Of a stretch of DNA of 64,000 nucleotides, positions 32,430-44,934 are shown piece by piece. Source of the DNA: Rugalucina vietnamica. Lineage: Eukaryota; Mollusca; Bivalvia; Lucinida; Lucinidae. The stretch lies in NCBI GenBank assembly GCA_964017185.1, contig OZ024872.1, forward strand, positions 43,778,188-43,842,187. The letters are read 5' to 3'. Position 1 is the stretch's first letter; every line of letters begins with the position of its first letter. The notes under the pieces are model-generated. The model was not told where the DNA came from and searched no databases. It was given only the letters and a program-made list of their open reading frames with translations. A program made the translations under genes and the position numbers.

Positions 32430-33158
32430 TCTTAAATGTGGTATAAACCAGATTTCCATTGTGCACTTGTTTTACGGACTTTTACCCCCAAAAGTAAGTG
32501 TCGGGTTTCTTTTGTCGGTCAGTATAGTATTCCCATCACAATAACATTGAAGTGTTTGCGAAAACGAAATAACTGGGATTTCTTATGTTACTTTCTTTCA
32601 ATAAATGTTCAATTTCTGCAATGACTGCACCTATCTATCAGTCAGTAGAAGAAATGAAAACTCGAAACTCTAACCTCAACTCTGATCTCAATTGCAGTGT
32701 GCGTCACCGATCATGTATCGGTTTGTATGTATACAATGCCACGTGATTCTCTAGTGATTACTATGAGATATGATCTAAAATGGCAGTTTTCTTGAAATCA
32801 TGAAGTGAGAACAATTTCCTATATGTCTGTCATTTGGAAGGAAGTCATGTCTAAAATATTCAAGATGGTGTTAATGATGGCCACCAGATTATGTTTTCAA
32901 ATGGGAAAGCTTTGTCCATCTCATATGAGCTGAAAAATATCAAGTTGAGGAACGTAAAACTGATGAGAAAAAGGATCAATTAAACTTGATGACGTTCAAA
33001 CAAACATTGGATTGCCTTATATGGTGTAATCCTGGCAAATATCATATTACCATATATGGTGTGCAAAAATAACGTTCATCCCAAGTTTCCAGCCTGCTTG
33101 TCTGTCACAAACTCCATATGTGAGAGAATTAATCCTTTCTACGGGCGTCGTGTTAAAA
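32430..33158. other. Unassigned intergenic sequence
   Basis: No convincing gene or repeat structure in this 0.7-kb stretch. Confidence 0.5.
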
Positions 33159-33379
33159 TGAGCCTGTGCATGAGAAAACACACAATTTGGGTTCCGACCA
33201 GGTCCGACACAAACCGGGCTAAATCTATACAGCCACAGAAGATTGATCTAGGCTGGAAATTTTGGATTTAGAAAGTAGAGGAATTATACTATCCGTGTTG
33301 CGAAAACAAAGGCGCTGATCAGCTTCGCAGTTACTGCGAAGCTGATCTGCGCCTTTCTTTTCGCCTATGCAGCGGCTCA
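33159..33379 (+). mobile_element. TGAGCC MITE, copy 15
   Basis: Subtype TGAGCCTGTGCATGAGAAAA; palindrome CTTCGCAGTTACTGCGAAG; right end shortened to GCCTATGCAGCGGCTCA. Flanked by AA on both sides. Confidence 0.88.
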
Positions 33380-33940
33380 AATTAAAGGATTCACAGCATT
33401 TAATTCTGGAAAAGCAATACGATGAACATTGTCGTAAGCCTAGACAGTCTTTCATTTTCAAGAACACCCGTCTGTCACATAGGAGAGCCTGAATCTTTCA
33501 AGCTTGGTCAAATAATCTAGCTTGAGTTTTGTTTAACGTGTACATATTTTATAAATTATGCATTGCAGATTTGAGCAACGTTCAAGGTTTCTTTAAACTG
33601 TACAGTTCATATAATAGTAAAGCAGTATAAATAGATGAGAATACAAACATTATACAAATGGGATCCATTTAAAGAAGTCGAACGACTTATTTAAATCTGT
33701 ATCCCAAAATATTCTGTGAATAAATTTATGCTATTTTTTGTAATTGTCACAATATTTACAAAATAGAAAAATATTGAATAGTTTCTTATGATAAAGTTGT
33801 TCAGAAAACTTATAGCTGTTTGATGAGAAATCAGACAAAACATACTAGATTGTTTGTTTTGTTCTAAAACATAGATTGTGAGAATTGTGGGTTCTTTTTA
33901 GAACCACCTCGGCCCACAACCTGTGTTTTGGTCAAACATT
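33380..33940. other. AT-rich intergenic sequence with hairpin MITE relic
   Basis: Mostly featureless; 33850-33925 keeps the hairpin core of the CATYACG family (CTAAAACATAGATTGTG and CACAACCTGTGTTTTGG). Confidence 0.6.
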
Positions 33941-34055
33941 TGAGCCGCCTCATGAGAAAACCAACAATTTGCATAGGCAAAAACAAAGACGCAGATCAGC
34001 TTCGCGGTAACCGCGAAGCTGATCAGGCGCCGCTTCTCGGAAAGTACAATCCCTC
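33941..34055 (-). mobile_element. TGAGCC MITE, copy 16, truncated
   Basis: Intact left end and palindrome; broken off after GCTGATCAGGCGCC. Confidence 0.85.
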
Positions 34056-34785
34056 TTCTTTTTATAGCTTCAACCCTTCAATGTATTATTCTATAGCTAT
34101 AACTGTAATGGAAAAGTTCCATGTAGATATCCATCCGAGAAAAAAAGAAGTCCGGTTTTAAAAGATTGTTTATTCCTCAATATGATTATTTTAGGATGTA
34201 AAGCTGTAGACATACAAAAAGTAAATAGATTGTTTTTTCAACTGGGACACTTAAAAGTTTGAAAGTTACTAACGTTTCAAATTAAAAAGACTGCTTAGAG
34301 GCCATGGGTAGTGATTCGGTCGGCGGTCATCAGTCTGCGGTCTTTGCAAGCCTTAGGCATATTCGTCCCCAATTATTTCGATACAAATTGTTATTTCGGT
34401 TTCTAATCTATAAACGACATGCTTAAGACATGATTTCTATCATTGATTATGCCTGTAGTGCCTGTCTGTTCTTCATAATAATAATAGTTCATCGCGGTTT
34501 GTATTTAGCGCTACACTGCCGTGGTCACTTCAATAGTTTTTTTTATGATAACCTCGAAGGTACGAATGAAGCCGAGATAGCCTGATTCTCTTTTCTCTTC
34601 TAATCAAGGGCGGGAAAATGATTCGGTATCAATTAAGCATGGCACTGGTTCCTATTCCGAATATATTTACATATAACATAAACCTGATAACGGGAAACCA
34701 GCCGATAATGGCAACTATTTTTAGATTATTATTTATAGACCATAAATATTAATGATTACATGAGTAATGCCGTTAAAAGTCCGTC
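34056..34785. other. Unassigned intergenic sequence
   Basis: No gene or repeat recognised. Confidence 0.5.
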
Positions 34786-34895
34786 GGCCCCATTAGCTCA
34801 GTGTGTTAAGCATCGATCTTCTAATCAGACTCTTACAGGTTCGAATCTCGCCGAATATCCGCTATTCATTTTTTTTTTTTTTTTTTTTTTTTTTT
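34786..34895 (+). pseudogene. tRNA-like pseudogene or SINE head
   Basis: Good internal promoter boxes (TTAGCTCAGTG near 34793 and GGTTCGAATC at 34838-34847) and an anticodon-loop-like CTTCTAA (TCT, Arg). The acceptor and anticodon stems do not pair, so it is not a working tRNA. A long oligo-T tract follows. Confidence 0.4.
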
Positions 34896-35038
34896 GTTAT
34901 CATAATAAGCCTCTTTTCTTTCTTCATTCGTTTTCATTCTTCCTTTTTTATGGAGTCTATTTAGCAGTACGCTGAAAAAAGTTGTTCAGTACTGGCGATA
35001 ACTGGTAGACCCAGACAGATGAATGTTGCATTATCAAA

Positions 35039-35200
35039 TGAGCCGCGTCACAAGAAAACCGGATTTTTGCCTATGCGAAAACAAAGGCGCAGATCAGCTT
35101 CGCAGTAACTGCGAAGCTGATCAGCGCCTTTGTTTTCGCTACACGGATAGTACACTTTCTCTTCTTATTAAATCCGAAATTTCAAGCTTCTATGCTGCTT
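35039..35200 (-). mobile_element. TGAGCC MITE, copy 17, truncated
   Basis: Subtype with AAGAAAACCGGATTTTTGCC; palindrome CTTCGCAGTAACTGCGAAG; replaced after CAAGCTTCTATGCTGCTTC by another repeat. Confidence 0.85.
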
Positions 35201-35840
35201 CGGGGACTGGTCATGTTGGGATGTTGCCTCCATTTTACAGGACTTTTACCCAAAATGAGGATGTCATCACATCCAACAAGTGCTTGAAATATAACTATCC
35301 AACTAAGACACAAAAGGCTTATACGTATGGATGGTTTGACTTGAAATGTTTCCTCGGCAGGCTCAGACAAGCGCGGTTAACCAGTATTCAGTCAGCAGTG
35401 TATTTAGCTTTACCTGAAGGCACAAGTAGCCTATATCTATTTCTTTAGGCCCCAATGGGAGGGGGGCCCATAGTCTCTATGGTGAAAATAACAGTCACAA
35501 ATGATTAGCGTGTGTCTAAGGTGTGTACAGGTCGTATAATGATCTCAGCATGCTGAAAATTTTGGATTGCATGTACTTTTGTACAGTTATGTTAAGCACA
35601 CAATACAGTATAGGCGCGTATCAAACGTTTAATGTAACGCGTGTTGAACTTATTCGTATAAGACATACCCGAGACACGTCGAGCTTTAAGCATGCTGCAT
35701 GCTTAAAATACTTTAACGTACACCAAGCGTACAGAACGCACATGTACGAGGTTTGTGGACACCTTGGCTAGCAGGAAAAGTAAAGTGCTGTTGTTTAAGT
35801 TTTTTTGTTTTTGTATAAATATAAGCAGCAATATCTTATG

Positions 35841-35872
35841 ATATAGTTTGATATATTTGTTGTCAACGACAT
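35841..35872 (-). pseudogene. Orphan GPCR start (first codons only)
   Basis: On the minus strand the ATG and codons for MSLTTNISNY of the GPCR at 48653 are repeated. After AACTATAT the sequence diverges and the frame soon ends. The upstream flank is intact, so this is a duplicated promoter and start without its gene. Confidence 0.85.
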
Positions 35873-37596
35873 TCTGAAAGTAGACGTCAATACCTGTCTT
35901 TAAAGCAACAGATCCGAGAAGCTGCTTCCTAAATCGAACACGCCTTACTTTGTCAAGTCATGATGCGAGTTATTTTATTCATTCGATCATTTTCGTCCAC
36001 GATGTCTGGCATCCAGTTTTCTTCCCTCGATCCTTAATTTCCCATATTTTCTCGCCTCGATCCTTAGTGTCCCATATCATTTTGTCTGGATCCCTGGTTG
36101 CCTATGTCTTCCCAGTCCTAAAAAAGTAAAACCAAAACATGCTAATGGGCATTTAAAAAAAATGGCCCCAAAGAGTCACAGACAAATCTATTCTTATTTG
36201 TACCGTAATACCGCTAATTCAATATTTTTGGTGAGATTCAATAAAACATGAAGGATGGTTCTTAAAAATGATGGCGTTTTGTTGAATTTTTAACTGTAAA
36301 GTGGAAAAAAATCTTACAATCCTTTCTTTCTAAAAAAAAACAACAACAACAACAGTAAACAGGTGACAGAGCTAAACCAAATGTTGTGTTAACTGATTGG
36401 GGGCCTGAGCTTAGTATTTATGTGAACAACCACACAAGTATTAAACATTTGTTGACCAGTAACCTTGAAATCTTACACTCCTTACAGTTGCTTTGCGTGT
36501 GGTGATATAAAAATCTGAAAATACAAGAGTGTCTGTGTTCTTCATTCTTTTTATCTCTATATTCATATGTTTGACATTTTGTATCTCTTCAATTTCCATT
36601 CCTTAATTTGATACAGTATGATAGCTAATGTCACACAGAAATCCAAGTTGCACTCATTACATCAAATATCTGCACAACTGTTTTATTTATAAACACGGGG
36701 TCTATTCTCTAAGCCTATTTGATCTGGTGTCGTCCAGGTATAAGCAAGTTCCGGTAGTGGTTGTGAAAAATTGAATGTAAACAAAGAAATTGAGTAGACA
36801 GGTGAACAGGTAAGTTGCATGATTTCTTTTTTATCTTTTGATTTTGAATAAAATCCTGATGTGCAGTCTCAAGAGAATTTACAAACGTTATTAGAAATCA
36901 AAACTAGAGTGGCGAAGATGCAATAGGAAACTTGTTTTTGATGTTCAAAGTTTCGATACGTGGCTGTTTTGATATAACAGTTTCGGCCAGATTCACAAGT
37001 TTGCCCTATATTTTGAAGATTTATGCACCGGACATTGTCCGATTCGACCCACAAATAAATATAACCAGTACGTACATTCCTGGGAATCGAAATCGCTTCA
37101 TGAAAGGGAGTCCAAAATAAAAAATCTTGGTATAAGCACATTTTTCAGGTGGCCGTGAATGTTAAGACGCTTTAGTACGGTGAACGTGCAATCTCAATGA
37201 CTCTGTACCAGGTACTCATATTGTTTATGCAGTCGAAGCCACTCTCAAATTTTAAATAATTGAGCTTGTTTATAGTGGCTGAAAGACATATTCGCTGAAA
37301 AGCTCAACAAGGATATCATCCATCACATCCCAAAACATAAAATTGTTCCTCCTAATTATGGCGTGAGTTGCATAACGCGAACCCTTGAAAAATTGATGAC
37401 GCCATTTTGATCTTCCTTGTTCCTTACATGTGTTGCTTTCAAAGAGTCAGCTCCTTGGAACGTTACGTAGAGACAGGAAAGTAAATCTGTGGATCAGAAT
37501 GTCCAGGTATATACATAATTGAGTATACAATTTGCACACAGACACCAGGTGGACAAATGACATTGCAAGACATCAGTCTAAAATATACTGAATAAG

Positions 37597-37828
37597 TTGC
37601 ATCATGAGAAAACAAACATTTCGCATATACCAAAACAAACGCGCAGACCAGCTTCACAGTAACTGCGAAGCTGATAAGCGCCTTTGTTTTCGCCACTCGG
37701 CTAGGTCAATTCATCTACTTTCTAAATCCAAAATTTTCGGCCTCTAGCCATCTTCTGTGTTTGTACAGCTCGGTTTGTGTCGAACCTGTTTGGAAATCAC
37801 ATTGTTGGTTTTCTCATGACGCGGCTCA
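37597..37828 (-). mobile_element. TGAGCC MITE, copy 18 (in left arm)
   Basis: Starts TTGCATCATGAGAAAACAAA, ends ATGACGCGGCTCA; AG on both sides. The same insertion is in the right arm at 46698. Confidence 0.9.
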
Positions 37829-38033
37829 AGTGATGTTTAGCAAAGTATTTGTAGGCGGGCGTATACGTTTATGCACCATATATCTGGTTCTACACAGGGT
37901 GCTTTGAATCCTTCCCGACATCACTCAACCATTGTCAACTGGGACGTAAAAGTGACATACATTGAACGGTAAATGGTCGAGTAAGACACTTCTTTCTAAT
38001 ACGATCCCCATTTTATACTCCAATTGTGTTTTA

Positions 38034-38225
38034 GTGCATTTTCATTGCATGTGCGTGATAGCATGTAGTTCATAGAAGCCTCCTTTGAAAAGTTTGTTTG
38101 TTTGAATTGATGCTTTACGCCCCAGTCAACAATTTCATTGCATGTGCGTGATAGCATGTAGTTCATAGAAGCCTCCTTTGAAAAGTTTGTTTGTTTGAAT
38201 TGATGCTTTACGCCCCAGTCAACAG
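38034..38225. repeat. 92-bp tandem duplication
   Basis: Two copies of TTTCATTGCATGTGCGTGAT...ACGCCCCAGTCAAC. Mirrored at about 46300-46490 in the right arm, so it predates the inverted duplication. Confidence 0.9.
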
Positions 38226-39599
38226 CTAAGGTGGAGTCGAAAACCTTATTTTGTAATGATTGATTCAATCATCGTTGATTCAATCTTGGCTTCACCAATG
38301 TTTCGAATGGGACTTTTAACCTAGGTCTTGCCTCCGACCTAAATTATCATGGACGTATTGCCCAGGTCATCCTCACAACCATGACTACTACGACTAATGC
38401 ATAGGTCACATTTGGCCTACGATTAGCTTGCGATGATTGCACGATGCTAATTTTGGCATTTTCGTCCAGTTCCGCACGATGATCCTATGATGTTCCAACG
38501 ATCTCCATAGCCTCTACGAATTTGTAATAGTCTACACTTATATAAATTTTACACATCGGAAAACCGTAGCCCGTAGACACGTCGTGTGCGCGCTGATGGA
38601 GACCCTTCGATGATCGTACGATCGTAGGGAGACCGCAAGGGCTCAGTCAGAAATCATAGGGGCTCCCCGCGGACATCGCACGGGCTCTATACGATTTCCA
38701 ATTAAAGACAATTTCCATACGATCTCCATTCGGTTCTGATTCAAAACATCGACGAAAACCAGAGCAAGAAATCGTTAAATTGTTAACACATATGTCGTAG
38801 CTCACGATCATCTACGATGTCTTAAATCGTAGGGAAAATCACAGACAAAAAATCGTATGATGATTTGGGGCAAATGTAACCTAGGCATAAACACTATAGT
38901 TTCATTGTTAATCGTACAAACTAGTTGTAATGCTTATAACGCCTATTACTCTTCGATCTACAGTAACAATAACAATTTAACGAAAGTCTTAATGTGTGCA
39001 ACTGCACATATGGTATTGCCTGTTAAATGTGTGCAACTGCAATATGGTATTGCCTGTTAAAAGGGTCCATATCATGAACGAATCTCAAAAGTAACGAAAA
39101 CTTAAGAGTTTCATATTTTTGAAAATATCTCACAACCCATGATTTTGTGCTTTGCATTCACACCACCCCTACATTTTATTCTTATTCGTTACATGTTTAC
39201 ATGGTGTTCTTCATCCAAAGCAAAATGACATGTTATTTCTTGAATATAAAAATCATTGAAGACCAACAAGTGTACTCAACTTTAGCAGTCTGCTCAAAAT
39301 CACAAGTGTGTCGACAAATTTATAAAAAATGTACCGCTAGTTTATCTTCTCGCGGATATAAGGCACGTGCTTTTATGAGCTTTGAACATTGTCGCTTCTC
39401 AAACTTTTGCAAAGATTTGTTAGTGCTAATTTAATGTTTTAATATGTATCTAGAGACTGCACTTCAAGAAATGTACATTGCTGACCTAACTTCCTATATT
39501 TGTTTCATTTTATGAAGAAAACAATGAAACACCTGACTAAATAAACCTTAACCAGCACAACTCCCGAGCATATTGGCTTGACGAATAGACCCCGTGATA

Positions 39600-40373
39600 T
39601 TTGAGGAATTTGTTTCAATTTGAAGTATCAACACGTTACATATGACATATTTTTTCGGCTCGTCTCGACGAGCCGAATATACGATAGGATTTTGGCTGGG
39701 AACCTACGAAAAATACCGAACACTCCGCATGACTACACAGGCTGGTTTCCGATCTACACTAATTAGTAATCCGGTAAGCCGAAAACATGTGATGTTTTAA
39801 ACGTTAGCAGTGATTGGTTTAATGAAATCCAGCCAATCATCATTTTTCTTTTAAGCAAAGTTCGGATGTAGACCATTTTGCGTATGCTGATATCGGGGCC
39901 GTAAGGGTCGACTAATTACCGAACAGGAAATCCAGGAAGCAGGTCATCTCTGCCTTTTTACTTTTCGGTCTTACCAAGTCCACTCGGCCTTTTTTCTTTT
40001 TTAATTCAATTTTATGTCCCTTTTAAGATAATTTCAGCTCATATAAGTGGGTGGTACGAAAACGGGAGGTCCACAAGAAAAACCATCTGGCAAACGCAAG
40101 CAGAAGGTCTCGCACCGTGATGAAAGGGACCCTACTTTCTCTGACACAATTCACACCAAGTAAACCATGTACACGACTTCCATACATTGGACCGTGTCTG
40201 TTCGCCTCCGAAACACCTCTAATTTCTATAGCTATATCATTGCAAGCAGTACTGTGGCTTATGCCTACTTAATGACTGATTAGTGTGGGTCGGAAATCAA
40301 CATATTTTTTTATCCCACTTGTCCATTATGTTTATGCACACAGAGCCGTTTCTAGCCTATAAAAGTGTAACGG

Positions 40374-40467
<94 letters not shown>

Positions 40468-40921
40468 TTACTTTACGACTTATTCTCATGAGATCAGTGT
40501 GAGAGTAATCTTGAGCTCATGCACATCAAAATAAGAAATTTGTTTTCTCAGAAACCACTAGCGTACAAGTTTATTTGTTTAAAAAATGAACAGATTTCCA
40601 AAATGGTGTGGTCATAATACAAAATGCTAAACGAGCCGCTTCTAGCTTTTTTAAAAGCTATCCTTGTCTACTTTAGCGTATACGTATAGAGTACGTTGGG
40701 CCACACGGGACAGGTGCCAAAACGTCAACAAAATGTGACGATTTTCATATTGTGTTTTTTTCCCTGTCAAACGGCACTTAAATATGTTATAACATTAAAA
40801 CATTTCGTCCTAAAACCAAATAACACTGACTTCAGTTTCAGAAAGATTCCGACTTGGCGGCAGTGTTGTTTGAATTATGTGAAAAAAAAACAGTAGCAGA
40901 CCGAAAAATCTGTTTGAAATA
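39600..40921. other. Spacer of the inverted duplication, first part
   Basis: Contains a short perfect hairpin TTCGGCTCGTC..GACGAGCCGAA (39654-39677), a minus-strand partial copy of the SINE seen at 22476 (39990-40115: TTTTATGTCCCTTTTAAGAT, GAAAACGGGAGGTCC), and (CT)n(CA)n. No gene. Confidence 0.6.
40374..40466. repeat. (CT)n(CA)n microsatellite
   Basis: About 29 CT units directly followed by about 16 CA units. Confidence 0.97.
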
Positions 40922-41306
40922 ATGGCGCAATTTGACGTTGGAGAACAGCCGACGCCGATTGTATGTTTCGTTAAGGAAATCACCCACAGATACGATGAAA
41001 ATGTTACAAACAACAGAAACGTCATCGGTCTGTCAGTTACTATTTAGTTCTCAGTAGTTGTGGCACAGACGATTTTCAGCTGCTCAGAAGTCCACCTATG
41101 ATGATAAACGGAAGATCACCTGTCTGGCATGCTCGCCGCAAGAAATTGTTACACATGTTCAACAGGTGGACGAACAATTTTGCGAGATTTGGTACGGCGT
41201 ATCTGCATTTGACAGCTGGATACACAGACATAAAAATGTTGATAGCCAAGGATCTTTTGTTAAAAAAAACACCCTGAAACAAATGTATAACGTGCTGGCG
41301 GCTTAA
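40922..41306 (+). other. Two adjacent unrecognised open frames
   Basis: ATG at 40922 opens MAQFDVGEQPTPIVCFVKEI and stops after 41 codons. A second frame to 41306 (QKSTYDDKRKITCLACSPQE, then WYGVSAFDSWIHRHK) has no ATG near its start. Composition is more protein-like than the surroundings, but I recognise no family and no splice signals join them. Could be a decayed retrocopy or chance. Confidence 0.2.
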
Positions 41307-41649
41307 AATGTCAAGTAACGTCATATAGAGACGTTGACCTTTGCCCCGCACTCGGTTCGGAAGTGCAGGGAAAAGGCTGTAGATGACGTGTTTTTGTCAG
41401 ATTTCAATAAAATTTCTTGTATATTTGCTTATAAAATACTTTTGCAAAAGCAGATATATTCATTTTTCTGTTGAAAATATAAATGGTGTACACGAACTTT
41501 CCTGACAAACCACGTATGTATGTCTATGGAAATACATTGGTTGAATTTGCGGCATATTTTTCCTCACGCTCGGTGCGCGCTTTGTCTTATACGTTATTGA
41601 CTGCGATAGAAAATTGAAGCTATTGATATGACACTTGTGTCATATCTTT

Positions 41650-41761
41650 TCTTGTTAAGTCTGAAATTTCTAGCTTTTAGCTGTCTTCTGTGGCTGTACA
41701 GCCCAGTTTGTGTCAGACCTGTTCAAAAACCACATTGTTGGTTTTCCCACGAGGCGGCTCA
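41650..41761 (-). mobile_element. TGAGCC MITE, copy 19, right half
   Basis: From AAGTCTGAAATTTCTAGC to CCACGAGGCGGCTCA; palindrome lost. Confidence 0.8.
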
Positions 41762-41912
41762 TAGATAAAATATATAAAAAATCAATTTAAAAATACATAT
41801 AAAAATTTTCTGTAAATTGCATGTTTTCGTTATGTTTAGTTACACGTATAATGTTTAGTTAGAACGGTATATATAAAGCACATGATAGTAACAATTTTCA
41901 GACGTCATGAAA

Positions 41913-42076
41913 TGAACCGCATCATGAGAAAACCACATTTTAGAATTTTTGCACAGCTGACCAGCGCCTGCTTTTGTTTTCGCTACTCGGATTGTACAAT
42001 TCCTCGTCCACTTATGACCAAAATTTCAAGCCTGATTGGAAACACCGAAGACCGGCTTTTTCGCGTCGCGGCGCAA
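41913..42076 (-). mobile_element. TGAGCC MITE, copy 20, internally deleted
   Basis: TGAACCGCATCATGAGAAAA to TTTTCGCGTCGCGGC; most of the palindrome and the GGCTGTACAG segment are missing. Confidence 0.75.
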
Positions 42077-42286
42077 TTGTAGAAGGGTCAGTTGCAAAAA
42101 TTCATACCCACTGAAAACATTTGAATGATGTTTGCTCTTTTAAAAATTTAAATGGTTTCAAATTATATATACTTTATTTTACAACATATGACAACAGTTA
42201 TTACTATGTTCCACTTTTCAGAAAAATAAAAAGAGGAAGGTCGATTAATTTAGCTGATTAATTTTCGCACCTATTGCAAATGGATA

Positions 42287-42517
42287 TGAGCCGCTGCATG
42301 GAAAAAACAACAATCTGCATAGGCAAAAAAGGCGCAGATCAGCTTCGCAGTAACTGCGAAGCTGATCAGCGCCTTTGTTTTCGCTACACGGATAGTACAA
42401 TTCATCTACTTTCCAAACCCAAAATTTCCAGCCTCTAACCATCTTCTGTGACTACAGCCCGGTTTGTGTCGGACCTGGTCGGAACACAAATTGTTGGTTT
42501 TCTCATGCACAGGCTCA
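42287..42517 (-). mobile_element. TGAGCC MITE, copy 21
   Basis: Complete, near the centre of the spacer. Palindrome CTTCGCAGTAACTGCGAAG. Flanks TA / TT do not match. Confidence 0.88.
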
Positions 42518-42740
42518 TTTATACTTACTCCCCTTATCACATGTCTCAGTCTCTGTGAATTTCCTATCCTTGCTAAATGTTGATATTACGACGTTACTGA
42601 CAAACAAACAGAAAATGCCATGCAGGTAGACAGAAATGATATTGAAAGACACTAGAAGGACGAAGTATCAAGAATTTCATGAACATTTTTTGGCAAGGAT
42701 GTATTGTGTACGACTGAGTAGGACATCGTCAAACAACTAA

Positions 42741-42853
42741 AACAGCCCTGCAAACAGGTACTTTTTCTGTTTATAACTTATACATTTTTTTTCTCTTGCT
42801 AAGTTATATCATAGACAAAACAAGAAGCCCAACTTTAGATTGTATCCTTTAGC

Positions 42854-42888
<35 letters not shown>

Positions 42889-43598
42889 ACGCCAACAATC
42901 AGACAATGTATTACTGAAAATTATCCCAAATCGCTTATTTTGCTTAATTTGGCTATCGATATGTTTGTATTTAAGGATGTTCGCTGCCAATTAAAAAGCA
43001 ATCAAACTTTTTTTCTAACCCTCTTCTTTGATTCCAAAATATAACAAGACATTTGAAAACAAAATTAGCATATGGTAGTGTGCATTTTTTCAAGCTATAT
43101 GCCTCTGAATTTGACTTCTGAACACCATGTTTTAAATTTAGTAAATTTAATTTAATTTTCAATTCTTTGAAAAAACAGCCCTGCAAACAGGTACTTTTTC
43201 TGTTTATAACTTATACATTTTTTTTCTCTTGCTAAGTTATATCATAGACAAAACAAGAAGCCCAACTTTAGATTGTATCCTTTAGCCAAAAAAAAAAAAA
43301 AAAAAAAAAAATAACGCCAACAATCAGACAATGTATTACTGAAAATTATCCCAAATCGCTTATTTTGCTTAATTTGGCTATCGATATGTTTGTATTTAAG
43401 GATGTTCGCTGCCAATTAAAAAGCAATCAAACTTTTTTTCTAACCCTCTTCTTTGATTCCAAAATATAACAAGACATTTGAAAACAAAATTAGCATATGG
43501 TAGTGTGCATTTTTTCAAGCTATATGCCTCTGAATTTGACTTCTGAACACCATGTTTTAAATTTAGTAAATTTAATTTAATTTTCAATTCTTTGAAAT
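42741..43598. repeat. ~430-bp tandem duplication
   Basis: Units 42741-43173 and 43174-43598, near identical apart from the length of an internal A-run. The duplicated piece includes the left end of the element at 43400. Confidence 0.93.
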
Positions 43599-44291
43599 AT
43601 ATCTGTCCTGAACAAAAATACACAAAGAACGCTTTCAGAAGTCATAATATTTACTTAACGCAGGCTATTTTGGACAAAGAACATACAACAATTTGCAATT
43701 TATAATGGATGACAAAATTTTACGACTTTTTTTACAACCCTACCCGCATTCTTGAAAAGTCGGAAAAAAACAATATTTTGAAATGAGCCAAACCCATATT
43801 TACAAGTAGATTCAAACTTTTTCTTGTATTTTCACACAACATAGAACTTGTTTACATTGTTGGAATAAACAAATGAAATATATAGGGTAGTGCGCATATA
43901 AGAGAGAACCATTTGAGCCCTTTTATGGCTGTTTTGTTTCTTACACCCCATTTCATAAAACAACCCAAAATTTTAAAAGTAGCAATCCAAATGCAAAAAA
44001 GACTAACATAGAAGACCCTGTGCACATCTACTGCTGCTACAATAAACATCTAAACAGTGCAATTAATTTGAAGATGTGTAAGAATCAAGTTTAATCTGCC
44101 ATACCCCCTAAATTTTACTGACAACTAAAATTTCTGAAAAGTTGCAGAAAATGGGGTGAAAAAGATTGGCAATTTTTATGACTCATTCAATGCATATCAT
44201 CAATATGTCTTCAAATATAAAATAATGAAAATATCTTCGACAAAATAGAAAACCGGAAGTTCCGAAATGTCAAATTTTGCAGCGAATATCC
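43400..44291. mobile_element. ~890-bp DNA element with GGATRTTCGCTGC ends
   Basis: Left end GGATGTTCGCTGCCAATT, right end the complement of GGATATTCGCTGCAAAATT. No coding capacity. The left part also appears at 42974 through the tandem duplication. Confidence 0.6.
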
Positions 44292-44738
44292 CTAATAAAG
44301 GTCCACTGATGTGTAGTTATTATTAATTACGTAAAATGTGAACGTCAACGGAAATCTGACGTTTTATTTCGTCTCTCTGTTGAACTTACTCTAATATCCC
44401 TTAGTTAAAATCAAGTAGCAAAATTAAAGAAACACCACCAAGGCGAGAAAATATACACATAATTATGTGTTGCGTATCTTTTTTGTTCTAGTATATAATC
44501 ATAGCATTGCATCGGCGATAGTACTAAACTATGTTTTTGTATAATAGCATGGCATCGGCGATAGTACTAAACTATGTTTTTGTATTATAGCTTACTTGTA
44601 ACGTTACTTTGTTGGCTCCAAAATCTGGTTTCAATTTAATTCTGATCGCATGTGGCTGTTAAAGGCTTGAAAAAAATAATACACCTTACAGAGCACTTCC
44701 TTTTTGTCTAATTTGTTATGAATGGTTTACATTGTTCT

Positions 44739-44814
<76 letters not shown>

Positions 44815-44931
44815 GTCTGACTGTCTGTCAACAGGCTACACGTTACCATTGAAAGGAAACATTAGGGAGGTTTAAAAATGGCCACGGCCCATTTTGAGGC
44901 TTTTTAGACTGACTTTTCTGTGATGTAACTT
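44292..44931. other. Spacer, last part
   Basis: Two 48-bp tandem copies of GCATCGGCGATAGTACTAAA near 44510-44600, then (CT)n at 44745-44812. No gene. Confidence 0.7.
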
Positions 44932-44934
44932 TAT

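Larger units (their letters stand above)
36694..39596 (-). mobile_element. 2.9-kb DNA transposon, TIR CACGGGGTCTATTC, left copy
   Basis: Ends CACGGGGTCTATTCTCTAAG and the complement of CACGGGGTCTATTCGTCAAG. No transposase frame. Outer flank ATAAA is not repeated at the inner end (ATATT). Interior includes CG-rich ATCGTACGATCGTAG-type sequence near 38615. Confidence 0.8.
35841..39599 (-). repeat. Left arm of a 3.75-kb inverted duplication
   Basis: Reverse complement of 44932-48684, close to identical by eye: a handful of substitutions plus small indels, for example 6-9 bp near 38385 and 39380. The outer end at 35841 matches the GPCR coding start. The inner end coincides with the terminus of a DNA transposon. 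Contents outward to inward: GPCR 5' flank, transposon with nested MITE copy 18, and a 92-bp tandem duplication. Confidence 0.93.

Noticed and set aside
34786-34860. Functional tRNA-Arg(TCT)
   Set aside because: Box A and B are present, but acceptor and anticodon stems do not pair.
39600-44931. The spacer as an element inserted between palindromic arms
   Set aside because: Its ends show no inverted or direct repeats beyond the ATA shared with the arms.
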